NCBI RefSeq assembly: GCF_001046635.1
Contig: NZ_KQ130456.1
Location: 344,013 to 408,012, forward strand
DNA length: 64,000 nucleotides
DNA from: Novosphingobium barchaimii LL02
GTDB taxonomy: Bacteria > Pseudomonadota > Alphaproteobacteria > Sphingomonadales > Sphingomonadaceae
Direction: 5' to 3'
In this document: positions 8,493-16,609 of the stretch, piece by piece
Position numbering within the stretch: position 1 is the stretch's first letter
Layout of the letters: each line of letters opens with the position of its first letter
Translations under genes and position numbers: made by a program
Notes under the pieces: generated by a model
Databases searched by the model: none
What the model was told of the DNA's origin: nothing
Seen by the model: only the letters and a program-made list of their open reading frames with translations

Positions 8493-8819
8493 CTACGCGC
8501 CGATGAAGCGTTCGCCCTTCGCGACATCAAGTTCCAGGATCCATAAATCGGGGTCCTGTGCCCTCCGCCGGTCCAGGTAGTCCTGAAAGGCGAAAGGGTC
8601 CCGCGAATCGTGGGTACGGGAGCAGCGCCATGGGCGAGTCCCGTCCAGTTCCGGCATCCGTTCGAACAGGCGGGGCGCTGCGCCGTTGTGGGCAAGGACG
8701 ACAAGAATCGTCCCGGCGTCGCGCTCACCCTTTGCCAGAACCGCTGCGAACCCGCCTTCGGCGTTTACCTGGCGGATCAAAGCGGCGACTTCGAGGTGGG
8801 CGGGAAGCCGCGCGTCCAT
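8493..8819 (-). CDS. DUF1491 family protein
   Basis: This 108-residue protein begins MDARLPAHLEVAALIRQVNA and contains GTILVVLAHNG and DPDLWILELDVAKGERFI, typical of DUF1491, a small alphaproteobacterial family without known function. The open frame extends 30 codons upstream through Arg/Cys-rich sequence overlapping the neighbouring gene, so the internal ATG is used. It follows the thioesterase gene after 4 bp and is probably cotranscribed with it and ptsN. Confidence 0.82.
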   Translation of the reverse strand: MDARLPAHLEVAALIRQVNAEGGFAAVLAKGERDAGTILVVLAHNGAAPRLFERMPELDGTRPWRCSRTHDSRDPFAFQDYLDRRRAQDPDLWILELDVAKGERFIGA

Positions 8820-8823
8820 CGGC

Positions 8824-9345
8824 TCAGGCCGAAACCGGTGGGATCGAATATCCCGGCAGGCTGGACAGCGCGATCCGCGAACGCATGAACGTGCCGGTGC
8901 CGCGACCACATTCGTCTCCGTCCTCGTCGACCAACCAGGATTCGGCCACCAGCACCCGGCGGCGGCCGCTGACCCAGCGGCCTTCAGCCACGATGCGCCC
9001 GCCCTTTATGGGTTTGCTAAGGTGCATGTTGAACGAGGTGGTTAGGAGGAAACGATCGGTGACATGAGTGTTTGCGGCATAGAAGGCCGCATCGTCGAGC
9101 ATTTTGAAGTAGATTGTGCCATGCGCCGCGCCAGCGGCGTGGAAGCTGCCGGGTTCGACCAGGAAAACGATGCGCGAACGGCCCTCACCAGTGATTTCCA
9201 GTGAGGATCGGAACATATGGTTGATCGGCGCAGAGGCATAGAGGCTTTCGAGAGCCCGCCAGTGCAATCCCGCGCCGGCAGTCCCCGGAATATCTTCAGG
9301 GCTACCGGGAGCCGTCAGGTCATGCGGCATCGCGGTCGATGACAT
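8824..9345 (-). CDS. PaaI family thioesterase
   Basis: This 173-residue hotdog-fold protein resembles PaaI/YbgC-type thioesterases: HGTIYFKMLDDAAFYAANTH carries the usual active-site helix, and TTSFNMHLSKPIKGG is the typical following strand. Physiological substrate is unknown. The ATG at 9345 lies inside the end of ptsN (26-bp overlap); an alternative ATG at 9330 would remove five residues. The series ptsN, thioesterase, DUF1491 reads leftward without gaps. Confidence 0.85.
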   Translation of the reverse strand: MSSTAMPHDLTAPGSPEDIPGTAGAGLHWRALESLYASAPINHMFRSSLEITGEGRSRIVFLVEPGSFHAAGAAHGTIYFKMLDDAAFYAANTHVTDRFLLTTSFNMHLSKPIKGGRIVAEGRWVSGRRRVLVAESWLVDEDGDECGRGTGTFMRSRIALSSLPGYSIPPVSA

Positions 9346-9781
9346 TGCTAAGGAGGCCGTATAGCGCCTCGGGGCCGGGGGCGGCCATCAGGGCCTCGCG
9401 CATACGTTCGTCCCGCATCATGCGCGAGATCGCCGCCAAGGCGTGGAGGTGCGTGGCACCGGCGCCCTCAGGCGATAGCAGTCCGAACACAAGGTCTACC
9501 GGCATACCATCGGCGGAGTCGAACTCGACCGGGGATTCCAAGCGTATGAATGCGGCAACCGGACGGCCCAGTCCCGGCATACGGGCATGCGGGATGGCGA
9601 TACGACGCCCAAAGCCGGTGCTGCCCAACTGTTCACGCTCGGTGACGCGCGCCAGCACGGCCTTATGGTCAAGACCATAAACCGCCGCGAACTGCGCCGC
9701 GAGCCTATCCAAAATTACGGTCTTGCTGTCCGCGGCAGCCGTAATCACGGCGTCGGGAAGCAATGCAAAAAGCCCACTCAT
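9320..9781 (-). CDS. ptsN: PTS IIA-like nitrogen regulatory protein PtsN
   Basis: This 153-residue EIIA-Ntr domain protein is the final phosphoacceptor of the nitrogen phosphotransferase system. The phosphorylatable His lies in GRRIAIPHARMPGL, and VDLVFGLLSPEGAGATHLHALA is the usual core helix. It has no transport domain and so has a regulatory role. Family members usually lie next to rpoN and hpf; here hpf is directly upstream but rpoN is not in the window. A terminator separates it from hpf. Confidence 0.93.
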   Translation of the reverse strand: MSGLFALLPDAVITAAADSKTVILDRLAAQFAAVYGLDHKAVLARVTEREQLGSTGFGRRIAIPHARMPGLGRPVAAFIRLESPVEFDSADGMPVDLVFGLLSPEGAGATHLHALAAISRMMRDERMREALMAAPGPEALYGLLSNVIDRDAA

Positions 9782-9830
9782 TTCGATTCTGATACTAGCG
9801 TTCGACCGGTTTCCAAAGCCTCATACCCCT

Positions 9831-9861
9831 AAAAACCCCCGGCGAACCGGGGGTTTTTCTT
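9831..9861 (-). terminator. Intrinsic terminator downstream of hpf
   Basis: AAAAACCCCCGG-CGAA-CCGGGGGTTTTT forms a GC stem of seven pairs flanked by A- and T-runs, so it works on either strand. For leftward transcription it ends hpf before ptsN. Confidence 0.88.
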
Positions 9862-9928
9862 CTTCTCCTCAGAGATCAGAAGCGGTTACGCCAAAAAGAC
9901 GCAAATCCTGGGCACCAATCCTGGAGCC

Positions 9929-10498
9929 TCAATGTGGTTCGACCCAGCCAATCGAACCGTCGCCACGGCGGTAGACCATATTATGGCGTCCCGTTCCAGC
10001 ATTTTTGAAGAACAACGCTGTAGTATTACGCAAGTCGAGCATCATTACCGCATCGGAAACGGTTGCTTCAGGAACATCGACACGTGTTTCCGCAATGACG
10101 ATCGGTGCGTCAGGTTCGACGTCGCCATCCTCCGCGGCCTGCGATTCCTCGAAAATGATGTAGGCGGCTTCCTCGACCGCAGCCGTGTGTGCAGCCTGCT
10201 CGTGGCGATCCTTGAGGCGGCGCTTGTAGCGGCGAAGCTGCTTGTCGATCTTTTCGGCCGACTGGTCGAACGAGATGTGCGCGTCCTGCGCGCTGCCCGT
10301 ACCCTTGAGGACGAGGTTCTGCATCACATGCATGATGATGTCACAGCGGAAGGCGCCCGCGGGGGCCTTGCTGAAAGTGACGTGCGAGGACAGCGCCCGG
10401 CTGAAATACTTCTCGATGATCGCCGTAAGCCGTTCGTTGGCGTGGACCTGAAGGGCCTCGCCGGTTTCGACCTGGTGACCGGAGACGCGGATATCCAT
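9929..10498 (-). CDS. hpf: Ribosome hibernation promoting factor, long form
   Basis: This 189-residue protein combines the HPF/YfiA N-terminal domain (MDIRVSGHQVETGEALQVHA to about residue 100, with basic LRRYKRRLKDRH) and the C-terminal dimerisation domain (SDAVMMLDLRNTTALFFKNA, then NMVYRRGDGSIGWVEP). Long HPF joins 70S ribosomes into inactive 100S dimers in stationary phase. The linker, about residues 103-140, is Ala/Glu-rich. It has its own terminator downstream. Confidence 0.95.
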   Translation of the reverse strand: MDIRVSGHQVETGEALQVHANERLTAIIEKYFSRALSSHVTFSKAPAGAFRCDIIMHVMQNLVLKGTGSAQDAHISFDQSAEKIDKQLRRYKRRLKDRHEQAAHTAAVEEAAYIIFEESQAAEDGDVEPDAPIVIAETRVDVPEATVSDAVMMLDLRNTTALFFKNAGTGRHNMVYRRGDGSIGWVEPH

Positions 10499-10521
10499 GG
10501 GCGTATTCTCCTTTTTAGAGT

Positions 10522-11205
10522 TCAGGCACCCCAGAGTGGGGTATCGACCGACTTGAGAAACCCTGCGTGAGCAATGAGTTCCTCCTCGGAAGCCGCGTGG
10601 GGACGCGGCTGACGGAATATACGGTCCTTCGTGTTGAGAACCTTGATTTCCGTCACGATCTTGGTGGTTTCGGCGACGAGCTCGAGGCCGATCTGGCGGC
10701 CTCCGCGAAGCTCGACGTAAACTTGGGCCAGCAGTTCGGCATCGAGCAGCGCGCCGTGCTTGGTGCGGTGGCTACGGTCGATCCCGTAGCGCGAACAGAG
10801 CGCATCGAGCGACAGCTTCGCGCCAGGATGGCGCACCTTGGCCAGCGCCACGGTATCGACCATCCGGTCACGGCTGACGATGGGCATGCTGCACAGCGCC
10901 AGTTCGGCATTGATGAAGTTGAAGTCGAAATTGGCGTTGTGCGCGATCATCGGGCTGTCCCCGATGAAATCGAGGAAATCCTGTGCCGAATCTGCGAACA
11001 GCGGCTTGTCGGCCAGGAAGGCGTCGGACAGTCCGTGGACCGCCTCGGCTTCTGCCGGCATCAAACGCTGGGGGTTGAAATAGGCGTGGAAGGTCTTGTC
11101 CGTAACCACGCGATTGATCATTTCGATGCAGCCGATCTCCACCATTCGATCCCCGTTTTTCGGGTCAAATCCGGTCGTTTCGGTATCGAAGATGATCTCT
11201 CTCAT
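10522..11205 (-). CDS. dnaQ: DNA polymerase III epsilon subunit
   Basis: This 227-residue 3'-5' proofreading exonuclease of the replicase has all three exonuclease motifs: DTETTGFD (ExoI), HNANFDFNFI (ExoII) and KHGALLDAELLAQVY (ExoIII-epsilon, with catalytic His). The C-terminal region (HAASEEELIAHAGFLKSVD) should bind the alpha subunit. The longer frame begins 12 codons upstream, but MREIIFDTETTG with GGAGAGGG before it is the likely start. Position in the maf-aroE-coaE-dnaQ run is as in other alphaproteobacteria. Confidence 0.95.
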   Translation of the reverse strand: MREIIFDTETTGFDPKNGDRMVEIGCIEMINRVVTDKTFHAYFNPQRLMPAEAEAVHGLSDAFLADKPLFADSAQDFLDFIGDSPMIAHNANFDFNFINAELALCSMPIVSRDRMVDTVALAKVRHPGAKLSLDALCSRYGIDRSHRTKHGALLDAELLAQVYVELRGGRQIGLELVAETTKIVTEIKVLNTKDRIFRQPRPHAASEEELIAHAGFLKSVDTPLWGA

Positions 11206-11258
11206 CCCTCTCCATATCTGCCTCGTCTCACCCGAGCGCAAGGGCCTGAGGGGGATTA

Positions 11259-11843
11259 TTACGTTCGGGCCAGCGTCCGCACGATACCGACCACCTGTTC
11301 TCGCGTTTCCTCAAGCGAGACGCCGGTGTCGATGACGTAATCGGCGCGGGCGCGTTTCTCCGCATCGGGCAATTGAAGTCCCAGAATCTGCTCGAATTTT
11401 TCCGTCGTCATCGCTGGGCGGGCCAGTACCCGCGCGCGCTGGATGCCGGCCGGAGCGGAGACCACCACAACCGCGTCCAGCCCCTGGTCACTGCCCTTTT
11501 CGTAAAGCAGCGGGATATCGAATACGACCAACGGCGCCAGAGTATTATCCCTTAGAAAATTACTGCGCATGGCCGCCACCGCAGGGTGGACGATTCGCTC
11601 CAACCGGGCGAGTCTGTCACTGTCGCCGAAGACGGCGGCGCCCAGTTTCGGCCGATCGACACCGGCTGGCCCGGTGGTGCCCGGGAAGGCTTCCTCGATG
11701 AGCGGCAGCAGCAGGCCGTCCGGGCCTTGCAACTGATGCACGGCGGCATCGGCATCGAACACCGGCACCCCCAGATCGCGAAACATCGCGGCAACCGTGG
11801 ACTTGCCCATGCCGATCGAGCCGGTGAGGCCCATTATCTTCAT
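11259..11843 (-). CDS. coaE: Dephospho-CoA kinase
   Basis: This 194-residue P-loop kinase catalyses the last step of coenzyme A synthesis. The Walker A is GLTGSIGMGKST at residues 5-16, DADAAVHQL follows, and VFDIPLLYEKG marks the substrate-binding region. The C-terminal third contains RARADYVIDTG, a standard CoaE stretch. The start overlaps the aroE stop by four bases (ATGA), showing tight coupling. Confidence 0.95.
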   Translation of the reverse strand: MKIMGLTGSIGMGKSTVAAMFRDLGVPVFDADAAVHQLQGPDGLLLPLIEEAFPGTTGPAGVDRPKLGAAVFGDSDRLARLERIVHPAVAAMRSNFLRDNTLAPLVVFDIPLLYEKGSDQGLDAVVVVSAPAGIQRARVLARPAMTTEKFEQILGLQLPDAEKRARADYVIDTGVSLEETREQVVGIVRTLART

Positions 11844-12694
11844 GCGAAAAGAATTTCGCGCAGCGCCGCGTCCCGCTCACGCGGGGGTTTTGCGCCGAAG
11901 AAGCGGGTGAAAGCACTGTCCGCCTGGCCGATCAGCATCGACAGGCCGTCCACAGTTTCGAACCCGGCTGCCCGGGCGGTTTGCAGGAAATCGGTATCCA
12001 GCGGGTTGGTGACGATATCATAGACCACGCTGCGCGGCGGCGCGTGGCTGAAATCGAAGGGCAGGGGCGGCTGCCCGGTCATCCCCAGCGGGCTGGCATT
12101 GATGACGAGGTCGAAGCACTGCTCGCGGTCATCGAAGGCGAAGTCGGTCGGATCGGCGAAATGGCCGAGGCCGATTGCGTGGTGCTCGCCGTTCGGGGCG
12201 AGTTCGTCGAGCATCGCGCGCGCCTTGGCTGGATCGCGCCCGGCAAGGACGATCACGAACTTAGCATCGGCCAGCGCCGCCACGATCGCCCGCGCCGCGC
12301 CGCCCGTGCCCAGCACGCGCGCCATGCGGAACAGGTGGATCTTGTCGACTTCCTGCTGAATCGGTTCGAGGAAGCCCGGCGCATCGGTGTTGTATCCCGT
12401 GAGGGTGCCGTCCGCTTCGCGCACCACGGTGTTCACCGCGCCGATCCGCGCAGCCAGTGGATCGACCCGGTCCAGCAGCGGTATGATCGCCAGCTTGTGC
12501 GGCATCGTCACGTTGCAGCCGCGCCAGTGCGGATCCCCGCGACGCTGGGCAAGATAGTCGCCCAGGGCTTCCACGGTGACCAGATGGTGGTCGTAACGGC
12601 CGGGAAGCCCGAGTTCCGCCAGCCAGAAATTGTGAATCGCAGGCGATTTCGACTGCGCGATCGGGTCGCCGATCACTTCGGCATAAATGGTCAT
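11840..12694 (-). CDS. aroE: Shikimate dehydrogenase
   Basis: This 284-residue enzyme reduces 3-dehydroshikimate to shikimate with NADPH in aromatic amino acid synthesis. Visible motifs are GDPIAQSKSPAIHNFW at the N-terminus, GCNVTMPHK with the catalytic Lys, GTGGAARAIV for the dinucleotide fold, and DGLSMLIGQADSAF near the C-terminus. The frame continues 51 codons upstream within maf, but MTIYAEVIGDPI is the natural start and overlaps the maf stop (ATGA). Confidence 0.95.
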   Translation of the reverse strand: MTIYAEVIGDPIAQSKSPAIHNFWLAELGLPGRYDHHLVTVEALGDYLAQRRGDPHWRGCNVTMPHKLAIIPLLDRVDPLAARIGAVNTVVREADGTLTGYNTDAPGFLEPIQQEVDKIHLFRMARVLGTGGAARAIVAALADAKFVIVLAGRDPAKARAMLDELAPNGEHHAIGLGHFADPTDFAFDDREQCFDLVINASPLGMTGQPPLPFDFSHAPPRSVVYDIVTNPLDTDFLQTARAAGFETVDGLSMLIGQADSAFTRFFGAKPPRERDAALREILFA

Positions 12695-13275
12695 CGTCCC
12701 ATCACTCCCAAGGTACGCAGCGCCGATTGCACCATGAGCAGCGGCATGCCAAGGATGGTGAAGTAATCTCCATCGATGCGTTCGAACAATTGCACGCCGC
12801 GCGCTTCGATGCGGAATACCCCGACGCAGGCAGCGACTTCGGGCCATTCGGCATCGAGGTAGCTCTCGATGAAATCATCCGAAAGCCGCGCAACGTGAAG
12901 CTGGGCCAAAGCCGTGTCGGCCCAAAGGACTTCGCCGTCTCGCACCAGAGCGGCGGCGCTGTGCAGTTCCATCACCTTACCCGAGAAAAAGCGCAAATGC
13001 ACGGCGGCATCGGCGCGGCTTGCCGGCTTGTCGAACCGCCGGCCTTCCACCGAAACGAGCGAGTCGCTGCCCAGCACGATTTCGCCTGATGTTTCACGTG
13101 AAACAACATCGGCCTTCGCGCAGGCAAGGGCCAGCGCCACTTGCGCGGGGGGCGCATCGGCCATCGTGGCCTCGAGCGCGCGCTCGTCGATGTGGGCAGG
13201 CTGCGCACGGAACGCGATCCCGGCGGCTTCGAGCATGGCGCGCCGAGAGGCGCTCTGGGAGGCGAGAACGATCAT
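12691..13275 (-). CDS. maf: Maf nucleotide pyrophosphatase
   Basis: This 194-residue Maf/YceF-type nucleoside triphosphate pyrophosphatase probably hydrolyses non-canonical nucleotides. Motifs are LASQSASRRAMLEAAG at the N-terminus and VLGSDSLV and FDKPAS in the core, with the expected spacing. A perfect parS palindrome lies inside the gene, where it encodes part of VVSRETSG. It lies between the PPDK regulator and aroE, with a 23-bp gap upstream and a four-base overlap downstream. Confidence 0.92.
   Translation of the reverse strand: MIVLASQSASRRAMLEAAGIAFRAQPAHIDERALEATMADAPPAQVALALACAKADVVSRETSGEIVLGSDSLVSVEGRRFDKPASRADAAVHLRFFSGKVMELHSAAALVRDGEVLWADTALAQLHVARLSDDFIESYLDAEWPEVAACVGVFRIEARGVQLFERIDGDYFTILGMPLLMVQSALRTLGVMGR
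13090..13105. other. parS site (perfect), in maf
   Basis: TGTTTCACGTGAAACA, the exact 16-bp parS palindrome bound by ParB. It lies within maf, about 11 kb from parAB and 1.1 kb from the proposed origin. Confidence 0.93.
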
Positions 13276-13298
13276 GGGGCTTGTTCCGTAAATGCGCG

Positions 13299-14144
13299 TC
13301 AGATCGGTTTGGGGCCGACTTGTCCGGTTTCACCGGCGGCCTTGCGCTCGTTGTAGAGGTTGATGACCGCCGCCGCGGTTTCCTCGATCGACCGGCGGGT
13401 GACGTCGATCACCGGCCACGAGTTGTCGGCGAACATGCGCCGGGCATATTTGAGTTCGCTGTCGACGGCTTCGTTGTCGACATAGTCGGTGTCGGGCGAC
13501 TGACTGAGCGACAACAAGCGGTTGCGCCTGATCTGAATCAGCCGGTCGGGCGCGGTGGTCAGGCCAACCACTAGCGGGCGGCGCAAATCAAATAGCGAAG
13601 GCGGAGGCGGGCTTTCCACCACGATCGGGATATTGGCGACCTTGTAGCCGCGATTGGCGAGATAAATCGAAGTCGGTGTCTTGCTGGTACGTGAAACGCC
13701 TGCCAGCAGGATGTCCGCCTCCTCCCATTCCTCCCACAGAATGCCGTCGTCGTGTGCGATCGTGAACTGGATCGCATCGACGCGCGCGAAGTAGGCATCG
13801 TCGAGCCGGTGCTGACGGCCGGGGCGACCCTTGGCTTCCTGGCCGAGCAGGGCTTCGAGCGCATCGGTTACGCCATCGAGCACGGCGATGGCGGGCAGGC
13901 CCAGCGACTGGCAGCGTTCCTCCAATCGGCCGCGCGTTTCCTCATTCACCAAGGTGAAGAAGACGAGGCCCGGATTGGCGGCGATCTCGCCCATGATCCG
14001 GTCGAGGTGTTGCTGAGAGCGGACCATCGGCCAGAAATGGCGCAAAACGTCGGAATCGTCGAACTGCGCAAGCGCAGCCTTGGCGATCATCTCCAGCGTT
14101 TCGCCGGTGGAATCGGACAGTAGATGTAGGTGAAATCGCGCCAT
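13299..14144 (-). CDS. ppsR: PPDK/PEP synthase regulatory kinase-phosphorylase
   Basis: This 281-residue DUF299 protein is a bifunctional serine/threonine kinase and phosphorylase that switches pyruvate phosphate dikinase or PEP synthase on and off. It opens with FHLHLLSDSTGETLEM and carries the P-loop GVSRTSKTPTSIYLANRG in the second half. The open frame begins at 14279, but the conserved N-terminus is at the ATG at 14144. It is the first gene of the leftward run leaving the putative origin; the Caulobacter origin has an orthologue in the same position, as I recall. Confidence 0.93.
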   Translation of the reverse strand: MARFHLHLLSDSTGETLEMIAKAALAQFDDSDVLRHFWPMVRSQQHLDRIMGEIAANPGLVFFTLVNEETRGRLEERCQSLGLPAIAVLDGVTDALEALLGQEAKGRPGRQHRLDDAYFARVDAIQFTIAHDDGILWEEWEEADILLAGVSRTSKTPTSIYLANRGYKVANIPIVVESPPPPSLFDLRRPLVVGLTTAPDRLIQIRRNRLLSLSQSPDTDYVDNEAVDSELKYARRMFADNSWPVIDVTRRSIEETAAAVINLYNERKAAGETGQVGPKPI

Positions 14145-14196
14145 GGTCGGCTTTCGCAGGCCCTTTTTGCGGATGCTGTCGAAGAGCACCGCGCCT

Positions 14197-14439
14197 TGTG
14201 GATATGTCCCGGCATAAACCACGGGAGCAATCCGGTGACAACTCGCCGCCACCAATTCCTGCCCGCTAACGGGATTCAACGAGTCAGGATGTGGACAGAC
14301 CGAACGATTCCATCAACACCCTGTGGAGAAGGCGAACAAGCTTTCGTTGACTCAACTGAGTCCCAGAGTCGCATCAAGCGCTAGGGCCTGTTCATCGGGG
14401 TACAAATCGGGCAATGCGCAGCCGTCCCCGATATCCACA
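14197..14439. promoter_or_regulatory. DnaA-box-like sites
   Basis: TGTGGATAT (14197-14205) and ATATCCACA (14431-14439) are the same 9-mer in opposite orientation, one mismatch from TTATCCACA. TGTGGAGAA (14322-14330) has one mismatch and TGTGGACAG (14290-14298) has two. They flank the GANTC cluster. Confidence 0.55.
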
Positions 14440-14460
14440 GGACCAACTACTCCCATCAAC

Positions 14461-14490
14461 CTTATATAAATTCTCTATATTTTTTTGATT
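14461..14490. promoter_or_regulatory. AT-rich unwinding element and/or hemE promoter
   Basis: Twenty-six of the 30 bases are A or T (for example TTATATAAATTC and TATATTTTTTTG) in an otherwise strongly GC-rich sequence. This fits a DNA unwinding element; it also overlaps the region expected for the hemE promoter. Confidence 0.55.
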
Positions 14491-14503
14491 GGACGAAAAC
14501 GCG

Positions 14504-15553
14504 ATGCCCGGCCTGCTTCTCGACACCCTGCGCAGAACAGTTTCCAGCAGTGATTCAAACGGCGATTCAGCCGGCCGCCCGATCTGGCTGATGCGCCAGG
14601 CTGGGCGCTATCTTCCCGAGTACCGCGAACTGCGCGCGGAAAAGGGCGGATTTCTCGCGCTGGTCTACGATACCGACGCTGCGGCCGAGATTACGATGCA
14701 GCCGATTCACCGTTTCGGTTTTGACGGCGCAATCCTGTTCTCCGACATCCTGATCGTGCCTTACGCGATGGGGCAGGACCTTCAATTCCTTGTCGGCGAA
14801 GGCCCCAGGCTCAGTCCCAAACTGGTCGATCACGCGCTGGAAAGCCTTGTCGCAGTGCCCGAACGGCTGACTCCCATCTACGAAACCGTCCGGAAGGTCC
14901 GCGCGCAGCTGGCGGCCGACAAGACGATGCTGGGATTCGCCGGCTCGCCCTGGACAGTCGCGACGTACATGGTCGCAGGCGAGGGCAGCCGCGATCAGCA
15001 TGACACCCGCGCCATGGCCTACCGCGATCCCGGCGCATTTCAGGCAATCATCGATGCCGTGACCGAGGTTACAATCGAATACTTGTGCGGTCAGATTCAG
15101 GCGGGGGCGGAAGCGGTGCAGCTTTTCGATTCGTGGGCCGGCAGTCTTTCCCCCTCCCAGTTCGAGCGCTGGGTCATCGCACCCAACGCGAAGATCGCCG
15201 CCGCGGTGAAGGCGCGCCATCCCGAGACTGTGATCATCGGCTTTCCAAAGGGTGCAGGCGAAAAACTGCCTGCCTATGCCCGCGAGACGGGCGTGGATGC
15301 AGTCGGCATCGATGAGACGATCGACCCCCTCTGGGCTATGCGCGAGCTTCCGGAAGGGCTACCGGTGCAGGGCAATCTTGATCCGCTTCTCCTGCTATCA
15401 GGCGGAGCGGAACTGGAGAGCGGAGCGCTTGCGGTACTTGAGGCTTTCGCGGACCGTCCCCACGTCTTCAACCTCGGCCACGGTATCGGCCAGTTCACGC
15501 CGATCGCCCATGTCGAGCAATTGCTCGCCACCGTGCGCGGATGGCGTGGCTGA
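14504..15553 (+). CDS. hemE: Uroporphyrinogen decarboxylase
   Basis: This 349-residue enzyme converts uroporphyrinogen III to coproporphyrinogen III in haem synthesis. Family motifs are PIWLMRQAGRYLPEYRE at the N-terminus, FSDILIVPYAMG, AGSPWTVATYMVAG and VQLFDSWAGSLSP. The ATG at 14504 is chosen; a TTG at 14489 in the AT-rich element would add five residues. Residues 10-24 (RTVSSSDSNGDSAGR) are a Ser-rich insertion whose DNA carries two further GANTC sites. hemJ follows, and hemB lies 22 kb away. Confidence 0.95.
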   Translation: MPGLLLDTLRRTVSSSDSNGDSAGRPIWLMRQAGRYLPEYRELRAEKGGFLALVYDTDAAAEITMQPIHRFGFDGAILFSDILIVPYAMGQDLQFLVGEGPRLSPKLVDHALESLVAVPERLTPIYETVRKVRAQLAADKTMLGFAGSPWTVATYMVAGEGSRDQHDTRAMAYRDPGAFQAIIDAVTEVTIEYLCGQIQAGAEAVQLFDSWAGSLSPSQFERWVIAPNAKIAAAVKARHPETVIIGFPKGAGEKLPAYARETGVDAVGIDETIDPLWAMRELPEGLPVQGNLDPLLLLSGGAELESGALAVLEAFADRPHVFNLGHGIGQFTPIAHVEQLLATVRGWRG

Positions 15554-15603
15554 GACAATTTGGTAGCTGACCGGTAGGCCACAGGCACGCTAGAAGAGGT
15601 TTC

Positions 15604-16047
15604 ATGGAGCAGATTTTGTCCACCACCTATCTGTGGCTGAAGGCTGGTCACGTCATCTTCGTGATCTTCTGGATGGCCGGGCTGTTCATGCTGCCGCGCT
15701 ATTTCGTCTACCATCAGGAATCCGAACCCGGCTCGGCCGAGGAACAGCGCTGGATCGACCGCGAGGCTAAGCTGCGCAAGATCATCCTGACGCCATCAAT
15801 GATCGCCGTCTGGGTACTGGGCCTGCTCACCGCCAGCGCCATCGGAGCCTGGAGCGAGGGCTGGCTTCATGCCAAGCTGCTGTTCGTGCTTGGCCTTTCG
15901 GGCTATCACGGCTGGCTTGTGGCCTATTCGAAGAAGTTGGCCAGGGGTGAGCGTCCGCTGACCGGCAAGAAGCTGCGCCTACTCAACGAAGTTCCCGGCC
16001 TTGCCGCGGCGGTGATCGTTATTCTAGTGGTCGTTAAGCCCTTCTAA
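15604..16047 (+). CDS. hemJ: Protoporphyrinogen IX oxidase HemJ
   Basis: This 147-residue membrane protein of the UPF0093 family oxidises protoporphyrinogen IX in many alphaproteobacteria that lack HemG/HemY. It has four predicted helices. Characteristic parts are LKAGHVIFVIFWMAGLFMLP (first helix with conserved His), HAKLLFVLGLSGYHGW (second conserved His region) and RLLNEVPGLAAAVIVILVV. It follows hemE by 50 bp with AGAGG before the ATG, and the two act in the same pathway. Confidence 0.92.
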   Translation: MEQILSTTYLWLKAGHVIFVIFWMAGLFMLPRYFVYHQESEPGSAEEQRWIDREAKLRKIILTPSMIAVWVLGLLTASAIGAWSEGWLHAKLLFVLGLSGYHGWLVAYSKKLARGERPLTGKKLRLLNEVPGLAAAVIVILVVVKPF

Positions 16048-16069
16048 GACCGCGTTTAGGAGTCCTGCG

Positions 16070-16402
16070 ATGTCCCTCCTACTTGTCGCCGTCACCGCTC
16101 TTACAGGGCTTCCCAGGGCGGACGAAGACGATCTGCGGTGCCTCGCCTATCTTTCCGTTGCGGCGGGCAAGGTGGAAGGTGACCAGCGGCGCAAGGTCGA
16201 TGGCGGGGCGCTCTACTACTTCGGTCGGATTGAATCGCGCTCGCCGCAGCTGGATATCGGCGCGGAGCTGGAAAAAATCCTCCACGCCCCGGGCTATGGC
16301 TCGCAAACGTACCAGGCCGACAAGGCGCGCTGTCACGTTCAACTCGATCCCCTCGTCACTCGCTTCGATGAGTGGCGAGGGCGTTACGAGGGCGGTGAAT
16401 AG
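16070..16402 (+). CDS. Small exported protein, unknown function
   Basis: This 110-residue protein starts with a hydrophobic stretch (MSLLLVAVTALTGLPRA) that looks like a short signal peptide. It has two cysteines (DLRCLAYLS and KARCHVQLD) that could form a periplasmic disulfide, and KVDGGALYYFGRIESRSP in between. I recognise no named domain; similar short proteins occur beside hemJ/rho in sphingomonads. AGGAG precedes the ATG. It follows hemJ by 22 bp, so it probably belongs to the same transcript. The 207 bp after it, up to rho, hold no gene. Confidence 0.65.
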   Translation: MSLLLVAVTALTGLPRADEDDLRCLAYLSVAAGKVEGDQRRKVDGGALYYFGRIESRSPQLDIGAELEKILHAPGYGSQTYQADKARCHVQLDPLVTRFDEWRGRYEGGE

Positions 16403-16609
16403 CGCCCGGGGGACTAGACGCCGCCGTTTTTCCGTCCGCCCCGCTCACAAACCATTCGGCAGATTGATTCGTTGACCGCTGCGCAGGCAACGATTATCGC
16501 GATTCCGTTCCGGCACAGGGGACGCTGCTTTCGTTGGCGTGCCCGGATCTGCTTTCCCCAAGCCCATTGATCCGCCGGCCGATACTCCCATTTCCATTCG
16601 GAAACCAAA

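Larger units (their letters stand above)
14145..14503. other. oriC: Candidate chromosome replication origin (oriC)
   Basis: This 359-bp gene-free interval separates a leftward run (ppsR, maf, aroE, coaE, dnaQ) from a rightward run (hemE, hemJ, rho). It contains four DnaA-box-like 9-mers, six GANTC methylation sites within 98 bp (14273-14370), a GACTCA-AC-TGAGTC inverted repeat and an AT-rich stretch next to hemE. parAB lies 10 kb away. The Caulobacter origin occupies the equivalent interval beside hemE. All four boxes deviate from the TTATNCACA consensus by one or two bases, so the call rests mainly on context. Confidence 0.72.
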
